The notes under the pieces: model-generated
Told to the model about the DNA's origin: nothing
The model's database searches: none
What the model saw: the letters and a program-made list of their open reading frames with translations, nothing else
Origin: Gavia stellata
Lineage: Eukaryota > Chordata > Aves > Gaviiformes > Gaviidae
Assembly (NCBI RefSeq): GCF_030936135.1
Contig: NC_082603.1
Span: forward strand, 34,390,329 to 34,454,328
DNA length: 64,000 nucleotides
Reading direction: 5' to 3'
Program-made: the position numbers and the translations under genes
Part shown: positions 32,552-46,195 of the stretch, in pieces
Numbering within the stretch: the stretch's first letter is position 1
Layout: every line of letters begins with the position of its first letter

Positions 32552-35500
32552 GACATCGCTCTGATGCTGGTAATACTTTACGGCATATATCACCATATGT
32601 ATACTCTGTATGTGTATATGTGTATATATTATAACATATGTGTGTGTGCACGCTGAGATGTATGTATGTGCATATGCATGTAGTTTTACGTTATCTGATC
32701 ATAACATGCTTTTTTAAAATGCATTTCAGCCAAAGGGAAAAGGCCCTTGTGACCGTTGTCTTAATGTATTCAGTAAAAGCTGGAATCACTGTTGCAAATT
32801 TGTCCCCAAATAAGTTTACAAAACATAAGCTGTTCTACTCATTTTTTTTCCACTGCATTTGCATTAACTTTTGTTTTAATCACAGTAGTATCGTTGATAC
32901 ATGTTATATTGGTCAGCATGCCTGTTGGTTTTTTTTTAACCATGTAATTAAAATAGGCCAATATAAAGATTATCCTATTTGGTATTGTTCTTTCTGCTTT
33001 CATTAGGGATGAATTGAGTACTTGCTTTTCATTCGAGAATTTGTAATTTTAGTTTTTTTTCTTGATAACATAAAAACAAACATAGGTTATGCTAAGTCTT
33101 TTACTACCTAATGAAAGAAAAAGAAAATAACCCTGGTTAAAAAACCTTCCTTCCACTTATGGCGTTCATTTAAAAAATAATTCCCCCCACCAAGATACTC
33201 AGGCTTTGTCCCTATTCAGTTTAACAACTGTGGATATATTTTTGGGAGTAATATACTTTAATGCCTCTTTAATGCTTAGAGCTGACGTTACTTCTCTTGT
33301 GAAGGTTCACAAAAGAAGAAACTACGCTGAGGACACTTAGAATCACAATGTAGTATATACAACTCGGTATTCTTATGTGTGAAATGCCTGAATTGCCAAG
33401 AAGTGAGTGTTCTGCTGGGTAGGACTTGTTATCTCCTCAGTTCTCATTGCTTTTAAAACATACTTATTCAACTACTGGTTTTTTTTGTCTGTAAGAAGAG
33501 ATTGTTATATTAAAACACTATATTTTTAAATGGCATTATCCTAGTAAGCGTTCACATAATCACACTTACAAAAGTAAACTTTATTACTGTTTTGACTTGC
33601 TGAATCCTACAAATTGTGGAGGCATGTAGTTTTGTAAAAACGCATTCTGATACAACCCTAACTCTAGAAGACATTTCAGAAATCTGCAAAGGGGTAAAGG
33701 AAGAGACGCCTTAGTTTATTCTTTCATAGAAACATGGACATAAAGATGTTTCTGCTCTGTGAAGTAAGAAGCTGAATTGCTGCACAGGCCATGTTTTACT
33801 ATTGCAAGTTCTTCAGACTAGCAGATTGCAAATGATTATTTTATAGTTGTGTGAGTTAGTTCATAGCTGACTGTTCTCAGTAATAGAATCTACCCTACAA
33901 GATGCGTCAGTTTCACCAACACAGTGCTTTTTGCCCCATAAGTTGTTTGGAGCTACTTATGCTGCTCTCCAAACTCTATCAATACTCATGTACTGCAGAA
34001 TGGTGTCCTGTGGATTGCTGTGCAGAGCAAAGGTTCAAAACTTAACGAATGTTACATGATTGCTCCGATACTGGCTCTTTTGTTCATGCTCAGTCCCCTA
34101 GAAGCAGGGTACAGAAATCATTCTGTGGTCCAAGTGATGCAGTATCACTGAAGTACGAATGGAATATCATGATTCAGGAAGGTTAATTACAAGTTTTTAA
34201 ATTTTAAACTTAAGATATGTGTGAGGTGAACAGTTCAGTGCTGAAGAATGCTGAGTAGCTGTATTTTATACTGCAGTGTGTCTAGGCTGTCATTCTTGTA
34301 AGAGAAGAATTAACATTAAATGACAGTTTTTTCTGGATCTTAATGCTTAATCAAAGACATAGCAGGAACACACTTGTAAAGAAGCTGTGCAGAAACAAGT
34401 TCTCTTACAGTGTCTTCTTCCTGACTTTAGGTGAAATCTATTGGACCCTACTGATTTGTAAAGTACTACTGGGGAAATTACTTGCTCTAATTATGAGCCA
34501 GGTTGTTCAGAGTAATCATAGTTTTCATGTATAAGTCCTGCTTTGATTTTTGAAGAAGTTGCTTTTTCTTCCTATACCATGGCATTTTTCATTCAAATTG
34601 ATGAAGTAAACCAGCAACAATAATACACGATTTAAGTGCCTGATCCTGTAAATGCCTGAAGTCATTGCTAACAATTCTGTTTAACTCCTGTTAAAGTACT
34701 CATGTGCTTGCAGGGTTAGGTTCTTGAGTATTTTTACTCCTTAGAATTTAGGTACCGAAGGCTGCAATAGCAGTCTATAAAACTACTCCATTACTGATGA
34801 ATTTTTGCTTTCAAGACAGTGGTGTGAAAACCAGCTGAGATAAATTTTTCTTTAAATTAGAGAATCATTATTTGTGGAATCTGTTCTAGATCTATCAGTA
34901 AATCGTGTGCTTGTGGCAGATTGGGATACAGGCAGTAAACATTTGACAATCTAAAACAAAAAGGAGGAGTAGAAAGTACAGACTTGAAGAGAGGTTGCTT
35001 CTTTGACAAATTATTCTGTTGTACTGTATTTCCTTTGATATTACTGTGGTTGGTGGGACCTCATGAAACGACAGGTAAATGTTGAAAGGAGAAAGTCAAT
35101 GCGCTTTTTTGTTCTTTTGGAGCAGCTACATGCACTAATCCTTAATGTGAACTTCATGCAATTTTTACCATGGACTTTTAAAACATTTAACTTTAAAAAT
35201 TGTGTTTAACAATGTTTAAATCATGGAAATCTTCCTTGACCTCTTTAAAAGTAAATTTGCTTGAACGAGTCTTTGGTATCAAATAGAGTAAAAAAAAAAA
35301 AAAGAATAAACTCAATGCTTTTTTAATCAAGAGCTTCACTCATTCACACAAACCTGGTGCTTTGATGGCCAGTATTGGGCAAACTGTCACTATCTACCAG
35401 TAGCAATTTACTGTGGTTTCTCTGAAATTGTTTTCCTATATGGAAGTCAATACTATGTATCCAAAGTGCCTTAATTTCGATACTATGCTGATTTTTGTGA

Positions 35501-35780
35501 ATGCATATACATGGCAATATCACTGTTTCATAATCAGGTGAAAAATCTGTTACTGCATTTTGTAAGGCTTCCTTGTCAACTAATCATGTTTTCTGTAATT
35601 CGGAATGCAGTGCAGCTTTGGTAACTTTTGTAAACACTATTTTTATTTTCTGTGATTGCCAGGTTCTTGAGAGGATGAAGTATTAAAACATGGAAATTAA
35701 AACATATTCTACTTTTCTTTTTGAACTGTCTAATAAAACTGAATTTTTGAATTGTCTAATAAATATATCTGATGCTTAAG
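32552..35780 (+). other. LEPROT: LEPROT 3' UTR
   Basis: About 3.2 kb of AT-rich sequence after the stop codon with no further coding sign. The end is set by two AATAAA hexamers near 35730-35765. A long 3' UTR is also known for mammalian LEPROT. It starts with a TG/TA-rich patch at 32590-32690. Confidence 0.7.
35732..35763 (+). terminator. Tandem polyadenylation signals, LEPROT
   Basis: Two AATAAA hexamers at 35732-35737 and 35758-35763. They sit within a local duplication in which GAACTGTCTAATAAA and GAATTGTCTAATAAA are 26 bases apart. GT/T-rich sequence follows (35779-35799). Confidence 0.75.
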
Positions 35781-35784
35781 TTTT

Positions 35785-38700
35785 TGTCAGTCTGTTGTTA
35801 CCTCTTGAAATTTAAGACACTTGTGTGAGAGGAAAGATAAGAGAAACAACATACCCAGTGGTGCCTTCATAATGGTATTGTAGCTGTCACGCATGGCCAC
35901 AGTAGGAGGTTAATGAGCAATTCAAGTGTCTCTTGCACTGGTGTTGATATTTCTTAATTGCTTTGTAGTAAAATGGGGTCTTCAAGTGGATTCTCAGTAT
36001 TGGGAGCCTTGGGGACTATTTTGCCAGGTGTTCTTTGTCCCAGAGCTCCTTCACATCTTTTTCTGGAGATGTATAGTAAGTGCTTGTGGTTCTTGGCTCT
36101 GCAGAGGCTTCTGGTACTCGGCTTCTTGATCATCAGGAAGCTCAGCAGGGCTGATGAGATCAAAACACAGGGGAACAAATTTCAGAAGCCGTGATCTAAT
36201 TCCAGTAGGTGGAATTACTGTTATGTCAATGCATTATTGTAGAGGTTGTATTCAAATATGCCGGTAAACTATCATCACTTACCTCTTATGTACATGGTAA
36301 ATCCATGAGCTTTTTAAAGGCATTCAAAAAGAGACGGTATGTAAGATAATACTTGACCTCTTCCATTTTCCTTGCTTCAAAAGAGTCTAGAGAAAGACAC
36401 ATCTGCTCTGTCAGCACTGATGGAACCAGGGATGCAGAAGGCATCAAAGCTCACTCTCTTTTCTAGGTCAGTACTCCTGTAGCTAAGTTGGTGAATATAT
36501 TAAGTGGGTGATTTTGATCCCATTAGTGCTTGTGAAAATGAAGCCTGCTCAGTTATTCTAATCAATTTGTGAAAGCACACACTATCGGGAGAAGGCATTA
36601 GCATCTGTGTTCTGAACACCTGATGCTTTCTGTTGACAGCAATGACTTGAGCAACTAAGCTTTGGAGAAGGTGAGTATGTTTGTGCTTTGAATCAGTTAG
36701 CTGCTGGCTTTGCCCTGTTTTGCACAATGAATGTTTGGGATTGCTGTTCTGTACTGTCTAGCCCAACTCATGCTTTGCGTATAGAGTAACTTCAGGCTCT
36801 AGGCTTGGTTCCTGACCTCCCTTATTTAACCTGGTTCTGGATTTGCTAGTATTATCTGTATGGTATAACATTTATTTCCTATCCCTCCCACCCTTGTTCT
36901 TGTAGCTGCTTGTTTTTGTAGTTAACAGAGCCGTTCCCTGTCAACTTATACTTAACTGGAGGAAAAACATAAAATATGCATAAGGGGTCAGGAGCAGGGG
37001 GTGCTGGTCACAGTCTTGCACTGGTTTTGTAGTCTGTTCACTGCTTTAAGAAAGCTGGTAACCTTCTTAACTAGTTGTGACCTTGGGTAACTTTCTAAAA
37101 ACTTCAAACAGACTTTAATCCCACAAATGAATGTAAGCTCATGAATACCCGGGAGTTAACCAAACAAACTTGTCCTAGTAAGCCACAATGTAGATTTTTA
37201 TTGTTAAACTGAAAATTATGTAAAGCTCTAAAATGATCTCTATAACCCTGATCTCAATTGTTAACACAGCATGACTTTTAAGATACTGCATCATTTACTC
37301 TGCAGGGATTGTTTCTGATCTATAGTAATGGATGAAAAGACTATTTAGTTAAGCTGGATGCACACCAGGTACTAATGACTAATTGATTTGTTTAAGTGGC
37401 CCCTGCAAATACATGACCAGTATGTACTTAGAGGGCTTTACAGGGAAGTGTCTCTTGATAAAACATGTAAAGAAGCATTGACTGCTGAATTGTGATTAAA
37501 TTTTAAAGATCAGCTGGACACTCTTAAAGAAACATTTTCTCCAATGGCCTGTTCCTATATTTATCTCTTGTTTTATTGGTTTGCTTTTACTCTTTATGTT
37601 GAGGCTTATTTCAGCTGTGTCTCTGGGTTATTTTCAAAAATTGCTTCCTGTTGTTTATGCCTCATGACGAGCACTTCAGCTGGAGGTACTTCACGTACTT
37701 TTTTGGAATTACTACTTCCCATGGACTAGTTCTAGATTTTAATAAATATTGTGGATACTGCTTCTCTCTAATGGACTGGCTGATTGTTCCCTGCTTCCTG
37801 TCCCGTGAGGGTGATCATCCCTTGTCTGCCTGTGCAGGTGGCTTTCTTTCTGCTGCCTGTCAACACTTGGAGGTCCTTATGGCTGTCTGAGACAAATACT
37901 GCTGGGGAGAGCACAGGGATTAAAAAAACATACTATTTCCCCCCAGAAAATCCTTAGATGATAGGAGGAAGATTGTTTTCAAAGTGAGACTAAACCTATG
38001 GCTTTGTTTATTAAAGTAATTTATGTATAATGAGCATAATTGTGCAAAATTGCACCTAATACAGCCTTTCTTCGGAGTCTTTGCATATAGGGAAGACTTC
38101 TTCCTGTGAAACATGCTTGTAACATTGCTGCCTATTAAGATGAAGAATTTCAAGTATGTGGTTACAGCAGTCCTCCCAGGTGTTGTGATCTGAAACCCTG
38201 ATATTTTCTTTGTTAGCTGTTTGCTTCCTAGCAGCTGAACTGGCATTCAGTGGTGGAAGTTGCCTGTGCTATATTGTATTTTTAATTGAGTGTTTTCCCG
38301 GGGAATGCTTATAAATTAACTGCTCACTTTTGTGGAGTTTAAAAAGAAAAAAACAAAACATGCACACACAAAAACTCACCCCAAAATCATATTCAATTTG
38401 TATATAGTTCATCTGAAACCCTTAAATGGAGAATAGAGTGCTGAGGCTCAAACAGAGCTCAGGGCAAAAGGGGATGTTGATGTCTCCTGGTAGGTCCAGG
38501 ACGTCAGCTGAGGCTATCCATGTCTGGGAATTTTGGTTTTATCACCTGCTTTGAGCTTCATTTTCCAGTATACTGGCTAAGGTTCTTGCATTTTCTTGGT
38601 CAATAGGAATAAATGACAGATGCTGCTTGGATGTTTTTGTTTGCTTGAGGATTTGGGGAGAAGTTAAATGGTATTTATCGTGCTTTACAAAGCATATGCT

Positions 38701-38855
38701 TGGAATAAGAGGATTGATCGTGACATTTGTATGTTTTGCTTACCCTTTGTTGTGACTGTGTGATCTGGGCTTGTGATTTTGTTATTCATTTAATTCCCGC
38801 CTAAGAGTGGTATTTCACAATACAATAGGAGCCTTTGTTACCAGTCTTCCATCTT

Positions 38856-38886
<31 letters not shown>

Positions 38887-41009
38887 GCAAAAAAAAAAAA
38901 AGTGCCTTTATGCAACATAGAAACAAAAGCCGCAGTAGTTGTAACTTACTGGCTACTGATCAAGTTCTCCTGGTTTGAAGCTGGTGGGAATTTGCTGTTG
39001 GGGGTCAATGGGGTGGGGAAAGAGAGATGAAAGAGCCCTAATCCCGTTAGATGCTGAAACCCTTCATGGCTGAGGGCAATCTGTGAGCATGCTCATGAGT
39101 CACTTCTGTGGAATAGGCTCTCCATCGTCTCTGAGAGTCTGTTTCTTCTGGCTGCGCTACACAGGATATGGGGATGATGTTGGCTACAAAAATCCATATG
39201 CCTGTATTTCAACAGAGGGCACTTTGCTCCGGGTGAGGATTTAACAGCTTGTCCTTGTTTCTAATGACATGGCTCAGTGTCACCCTGCATGGCCAATCTT
39301 TCTTTGGTATTGGTTTTTTTACTAACTAAATAAATGCTAATGATTGCAGTGAGACATTAGGATGTTTTAAACAACTCCATTATGATAAAACAATTTCCCA
39401 TATAGTAAGTCTTGAAAGAGAACTCTGCTTTTAGTTTCATTTTAAAATATTAAGAACTGCAGACTATTTCTCATGCATACATAAAGTAAACTTTACCTTT
39501 TGAATCAGGTAATACAAAATAATATACCTTAGGCAGTCCAGAGCATGCTATCTCTTCTATTCATTCCTTCAAAGAAGATTGCATTCTCAACAAATATTTT
39601 GCTGTTTAATTAAAATCTACAGCAGAAAATATATTAGTTTACAAGGATCTTTTAATAGCCAGACAGATACCCATTAGAAACACTTCGAAGATGCACGGTA
39701 TTTTTCTGGTAGTCTTATAGGTGAGCAATGTGCAAAGTTAATTAGGATTCAGCAAATATCCTCAGGATTCAGATTATTCAAATCCCTTTAGACACCTAAA
39801 GACTGATGCAGGTGTCTTTTTGTTCCCCTTCTCTTTTACAGTGGTTGTACCCCATCGTTAGTCTGTTCTCATCTTCCTTTAGTCCTTTTCCCCCAGGGCC
39901 CAGCCCTGCAAGGAAAGCCCAGAAGGTCCCAGCTCCAAATAGGTGTTGAGCTGCAGCCCTATCCTGACTCCAGCCCTCAGCCTAACTCTTGGGGTTGCTC
40001 AGAAGACCCTCCGCTCCCTTACCTAAGCCTCGCCTACAGCAGGGCCTAGGGGATCCCCTCCCTGCTCCACGTGTGCCTTTAGCTACAGTTCCATTAAAAA
40101 CCAGCCAAGCAAAACCAACCCAAAGCAACCCTCCCCCAATTCCTGGCAGTTCCTGGTTCTCCAGAATAAGAGAGTGAATTTTAAACTCCCACAGTCAGTA
40201 ATGTCAACCAGTCCTCGCTTCCCTGCCCTGATGGGACTGAGCTGTTGTCAACTCCGGGTGCCACAAGAAGCTGAGCAGAAAGCAAGTCACACATTCAAAA
40301 CAACTTAACAAACACTGATTTGTGGATTATATTAACTATAGGGGCAGGCAAATGGCAATTTAGAAAGAACTAAGTCATAAAATACTAATTGGTTCTGGAT
40401 GTGAATTGATGGCTCTGACTTCCAGTTCCTAATTACTTAAAAATTGTGTTTAACAGAAAGAGGCTAAAAATACTCGGTGCTCTTCTGTAAGGACTGACTT
40501 TCTCAGATACACCAAGAAACCATTCTGAGATGACAGTTTCTTTAACCAGAGAGAAACAGCTTGGGCAATTATAGTTCTTCCTCTTGAGTGCAATTGTCTT
40601 GCGTGTCCTTGCCCTGTTTTCCCTCATTTGTCTTCTGGTATCTTTGCTATTAAAGCCAGCATTTGTTGTATAACTTGCTATAGCAACACACATATAAAAA
40701 AAGCAATTATCTTTTTTTTTTTAACACAACCTTGTTTAAGAAAAAACTTGAGTTTGCATTTCGTAACCACAACAATGGCTAACTTTTAAAACATCTTGTT
40801 TATCCAAGGTGGATGCTTGGCCTTGAATTTGAGAGCTGCACAACAGTTTGTGTTGAGATGCTGAATGCTAACTCTTGTTGTTGTAGCCACTTTTCTGTCA
40901 AATACATTAATGAACCAGAGGGCTTGGGTAGAAGGACAAAGTTCATTTCCCAGAAGGTCCCTTGGGATGTAATGAGGATTATCCAGAGCCTCTTTTTAGA
41001 TGTGGTAAG
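35785..41009. other. Intergenic desert, first part
   Basis: No coding exon, RNA gene or promoter recognised. Open frames here are short and lack known domains. The only distinct structure is the A/G homopolymer block at 38856-38901. Confidence 0.55.
38856..38901 (+). repeat. Compound homopolymer A23-G9-C-A13
   Basis: A run of 23 A, then 9 G, one C and 13 A. It may be the decayed tail of a retroposed sequence or slippage-born. Its length is prone to sequencing and assembly error. Confidence 0.9.
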
Positions 41010-41014
41010 ACTAA

Positions 41015-41198
41015 GATGTGTCAGACACTGGAAGAGGCTGCCCAGGGAGGTGGCTGAGTCCCCATCCCTGGAGGTATTTAAAAGACATGCGGATGAGGCA
41101 CTTGGGGACATGGTTTAGTGGTGGACTTAGCAGGGTTAGGTTCATGGTTGGACTTGATGACCTTAAAGGTCCTTTCCAACCTAAATGATTCTATGAGC
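41015..41198 (+). mobile_element. CR1 LINE 3' end fragment, sense orientation
   Basis: A short 5'-truncated CR1 piece. It encodes [20 protein letters not shown] then DEALGDMV and TAG at 41116-41118, followed by the CR1 3' UTR with GGTTGGACTTGATGACCTTA and ending in CCTAAATGATTCTATGAG. Confidence 0.9.
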
Positions 41199-44100
41199 AG
41201 ACCAGATGTATGGGTGGCCTTGAGATCGAGTCCTTGTTTTCAGAGAAATTACCACATGCTCTTAAAGAATGTGCTTTTTGAGCATCATGCATTAATACAT
41301 GATATAAATCCAGCATTACTAGATAAGGCCAGTAATCACTGTACCAGGATGCATTTCATTAACCTTACTCCAGTACATCCGGCACAGCAGAAGTGTCTAG
41401 ATTATATCCCTGATTTGCCCCCGTGTAGAGAAAAATTGTATTTGTTAAAAGCTCACCATTTATCTTCACTTAAAAGCTTAACCCCAAATCCCCTAAAAAT
41501 CAGCGGAAAGCCTCCTGGTGGTTTCAGTGAATTCTGTATGAGATCCTGGCAGGAACAGTTTTACATATTTCCAACAACACTTCCACCTCTGGGATTCGAG
41601 TACTGAGTTTGCCACAGAATGTCTGATAACCAAAGTCCTACAGTAGGTCAGGACTCGTGCTTTTCTAGCAGCACGTAAAGGTATATTTGCACAGACACAG
41701 CTGGGACATATCATGGTACAATTCCTGTTAAATGTATAAGTACATACATATATATTCATATACTCCCATGTAGACTTTCATACGTATAATTTATTTCTAA
41801 AACATAGACTATTATGCATAATGACTCCAGGATGAGGAAAGAGTCCACTCTTTCACTATGTCAGAACTCAGATTTGAACAGGGAACAAAGTGTCTGACTG
41901 AAAATAAAATCATAGCGTGTACATTAAAAAGAAAAATCTGTTTTCCTGCAGCAAGTCACCTGAGAGACAAAAAAATCTTATGGAAGAACTTTTCTCTTGC
42001 AAGTCAGTGAGTTATCTGGGGCTTGAATTGGACTAAACAGTGGTGGTAGATTGATCATTAACTAGTGAGAGGATTTCAGCATGAATAAAGAAGCGAATCC
42101 TGCTCTTCTCAGAGCTTGATTCAGCTCCTGTTGAAATTACTGGGTTTCAGGTTAAGCCTGAATATTTCCGTTCCCTCAGTGAGTGGTACGTACTTTGGTA
42201 CCTCCATAGTCCAATCCAATTTCAGTGGAAGTCTTTTGATTAAACTTAAGAGAAAGAGTGCAGCTGAAGTAGATTAATGTTGTGTCTGGTGGTTTTTGAG
42301 GAGGCAAAATGTGACGGAGTGCAGTGCAAATGAAAAGGTAGCGGTTCCTCATGGTACAACTCCATGTGAGACCGTCAGTAGCTGTGATGCTACACTGATA
42401 ACTACAGGCAGCTTAAAGTTTACAGGTTTTTTTTAAGATGCAGTGGTGATATTTCTGATTTTTTTTTTTTTAAAGTCACAGAGGATTGTAATTGGGCTGT
42501 AAGTCTTACCCGCCTTTTTAGTGGTTAGATATACAGTAAATTCCTTGTGCTAAATCTTAAAGGCTTTGTTAATTTTTAAAAAAGTTATAAAAGAGAAACT
42601 TGTTCACTAGCTCAATTTAGCATATTTGGATGTTTTTTAATGTTCTGTTTTAAACAAACTCTTACTCATGCCCTAAGCTGTGTACAGAATGGAAGAATTT
42701 TTATTAAAAACCCTAATGTGTACTTTATAACGCTTGAAAGTATATGCTCTGGCAGTGTTTATGATTTACCGTGTTTCACTGTGTGAAGTTTGTTCAAAAA
42801 TGGTTTCTCAAACTTTGCGGGCTGTGAGGTATTTTTAAAATCTATACCTTTTTGATTTGGTATGAAAAAAGGCCCAATTAACTTAATTTTACCTTCATCT
42901 TCTGTCTGTACAGTGAATGCTTCTGACAAGTGATGGAAGTCATAGTTAATGACAGCACTGCTATCTATGCATGCTCCTTGTTTTTGGTGACAAGAATAAT
43001 TACACCGATAGACAGAAATAAACATAAAGTCGATTTTTGTGGACAATTTACAAACAGAACCTGAACTTTCTGATTCTTTGTAAAAAGCTTTTTCTAAGTA
43101 AATCAAAGGGTAAAACCATCATTCTTCCATCTGTTTGTCTGACATTTAAGTGCCCATTTTTATTGTACACAACTCTTCTCAGTTATGGCGTAAGGTATTA
43201 TAAGTTACTGAAGCTAATTGTATTCTCTTCACTAAATCTCTTCTGTAATGTGCAGGTAATGAGGAAGTCTGTAGGTAAACTCGTTATGAGGATCAGTCAA
43301 TACGTGTTTTCCTGTAGCGCTTTTAGTAATCATGTTAACTTGATAGCATTTCCCTGGCCTTCTGAAAACTTTTAAATTGCGGTAATAGGCCATTCGTTAT
43401 TACTGTGGTTTTATTTGGAGACTGAGTGTGGGAACAGGATGTAGGCTCTCTTGTTCCCATTGAAACATCAAAACTTCCTACCCAAAATGAATCCTTTTGA
43501 AGTTAGTTTTATTAATCATGTTCGATAGTCAATTTTATCGCTCTTTAACCTACGTACAAAGAAACCGGAGTGGTGGGAATGAAAAATGGCAGGTGGAGGG
43601 AAAGGCAGCCGATGCGTAGCTGGGGTGATCCGTGGGTGCCATGGTATGAGCAGCCATTCAGATGTCCTGCAGTCAGATGCGTGATGGCATAATACTGCAT
43701 TAAACATGACCTTTCTGAAGGGAAAACCTGTTTGAACTGAATAATCAAATTAGATTTGTGTTTGACACACTTCAAGTGGAGACCTTTTGGCTAAAATACC
43801 TAATCAATAAGGGAGAATCTTGATGTTTGGAGATGCAGAGTACCTCTAAATGTGCAAAACAAAGGACTGACATTTTAAACAGGATGCAAGGCATGGGATG
43901 CAAGTGAAAGACTAGAGTAGGTTCTGTAGCTGAATCTTCTCTTCTGCTCTAATCAAGTCTTGCATGGACAGCTCTGGCCTGCATACAGCACAGCATTTTT
44001 GTCTGTGTGTGGAAGGACTGAGATTCATGTCTGCTCCTTGTGATCCTGATTTCTAGGTTCGCTGGTGTTTGCGTGGGTCCTTCCCAAGAGAAACCAGGAT

Positions 44101-46169
44101 GATAGGGCTGACTTCTTCCCTGCCCATTCTTCGTCGTCTCTTCCAGCATTAGCAGTGGTTTAGCCTTTACCTCCTGGTGCAGAAGCAAGAGCACTTGGCA
44201 GAGGGAGGTAATACTGTCTGAGGGAACATTTCCCATGTGGAGTTCATGTGGGAATGAAACATGCCATACAGACCGCCTCCCTCCCCACAAGCCTCCCTCC
44301 ATGCGTCAGCGTGCTCTGAGCCTAGTCCACGTGGCACTGAAACCCAGGGTTGCTACAATGGGAAACAGCTGTCCATGTCAGTGCTTGTTGGCTTGGTGCC
44401 CACGCCTTACTGCTCCCATTTTTGCTGCCAAGAGGGCAAAATTGTCAAAATCCAGTGTCACAGTCAGAGGAGTTTTCACCAGCCCCTAAGTACGAGGGTG
44501 TAGCACCCTTCCTGCTGGCAGTGGGTAGATGGTTCCTGCTGGTAGCATGAGCCCCTTCACAGGGACTTCACACCCCCCTCTCCTTTTGTTGGGGCTCTGT
44601 CTCCCTGTTGACCCTTTCCCTCATATCAGAATCCCATGATCTTCCCTTCCGTCACACCTCCTCTGCGCCAGGGCTATCTGTACACACCATTTCCGCCCCA
44701 GCAGAGTCCATCTGCTTGTGGTTCTTGCTTCTTCCCGTATCTGGCCCTTCCTAGCCCATTTTTCCTTGTCTTCCCACCACACACTCTTTCTAGACCCTTG
44801 TATTTTTTTTCTCATGCAGTTTTCCCATGCTGTGCCTTCCTCCTCACCCGTTATTTGTCTAGAAAATAAGTCATGCAGAATGTCAACATCTCAGCGTAGA
44901 AGAGGGTCCACCCATTCCCCACTTTTTTTTTTTCCCCCCTCCTTTTTTCTATTGGCCACTTATGTTGGAATATTCCCTGATGTTCTGAAATTGTCAGATC
45001 TGGCTCTGAAAAGTTACTGAGACAAAAATGTCTTCACTGCTGCACGTAATGTCTCAGCAACCCAGTACATCTGTTCTTGAGATGCATGTAAGATGTGCTT
45101 TCTAATAGGTCTTGATCACAGTGCATCTTAATATGGCTAAGATACTGCCAGATTTTGGAGACTGAGACCCAGATCCTCAAAGGTAGATGCTTACTTCCCC
45201 TAAAATTAGTGTCTAAAGATGTGGTTTGGAGCAACATTGAAAAACTAGTAGCTGAAAACTGGACACAGTATGCTAGCACTTCGCTCGATATTTAGGTAAA
45301 ATAATCTGATTTTTACATTTTTCATTGTTGCATGTTTCATTGTTACTTTGGGGCAAATTACACAATTTTCCAGAAGTTAGGAGAAAAAATCATGTGCTCA
45401 GTAGACGCTTGATTATGAAACAGATCCAATCATGACACACTGAAGAAGATTCTAAAGCTGAGATAGCTCAGCAAAGGGCTGCTGCCAAAAAGCCCCATGA
45501 AGTTAATTAATAGTTGCTTGACAAACCACTTAAAAGAGCAGTTGTTGCTAAACTGGAGCGGCAAACGTGGGATGGTGCTTTTAAGATACCTGGTATCTTC
45601 AGCAAGTCGAATTCCTGTGCAAACAGAGTAGTATGTAACAACAGGAACACGGTATGTTGGGCTACAGAGCACATTGTGCTGGCTGGTGCATTGAAGGTGA
45701 GTTCTGCCTGCCCTGAAAATACAGTGTATTCATCTTGGCATTTGGAAATGCTCTGCAGCTATTCCTAGGATTTTAACCATATTCTAGAGGTGATTATGAT
45801 CAGAACTAGGTATTACTGAGATGTCATGAATGCATGCAGCATATGTACCAGCGGTACAAATAGTGTGACGATCTCCATTTACTTTTGACCCTGACACTCA
45901 GAAGCAATGCACCCATTGCAAGTGCATGGCGATGAAATCTTTTCCATGTATAGTGTATTCTAGTCATGTAGGTATATTCAGAGTCCCCAGGCAGTTTACA
46001 GTTTAATCACTGCATTTACATGGTGTTGACTTAATATCGTACAAATCACATAAACCAGATGGATTCCACCTAAAGGAATTTAGAGTTTCAAAGACTCCAC
46101 AGTGCGACAGTCCATCTGAACACTGAAAATTGTAGTTAATCTCTTCCTCCCTGTTTGTTTTAATATAGT

Positions 46170-46195
46170 TCTGTCTAAATATCAATTTAGACAGA
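46170..46195. repeat. Small perfect inverted repeat, 11-bp arms
   Basis: TCTGTCTAAAT at 46170-46180 and its exact reverse complement at 46185-46195 around a 4-base loop (ATCA). No other feature is tied to it, and a chance origin is possible at this length. Confidence 0.85.
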
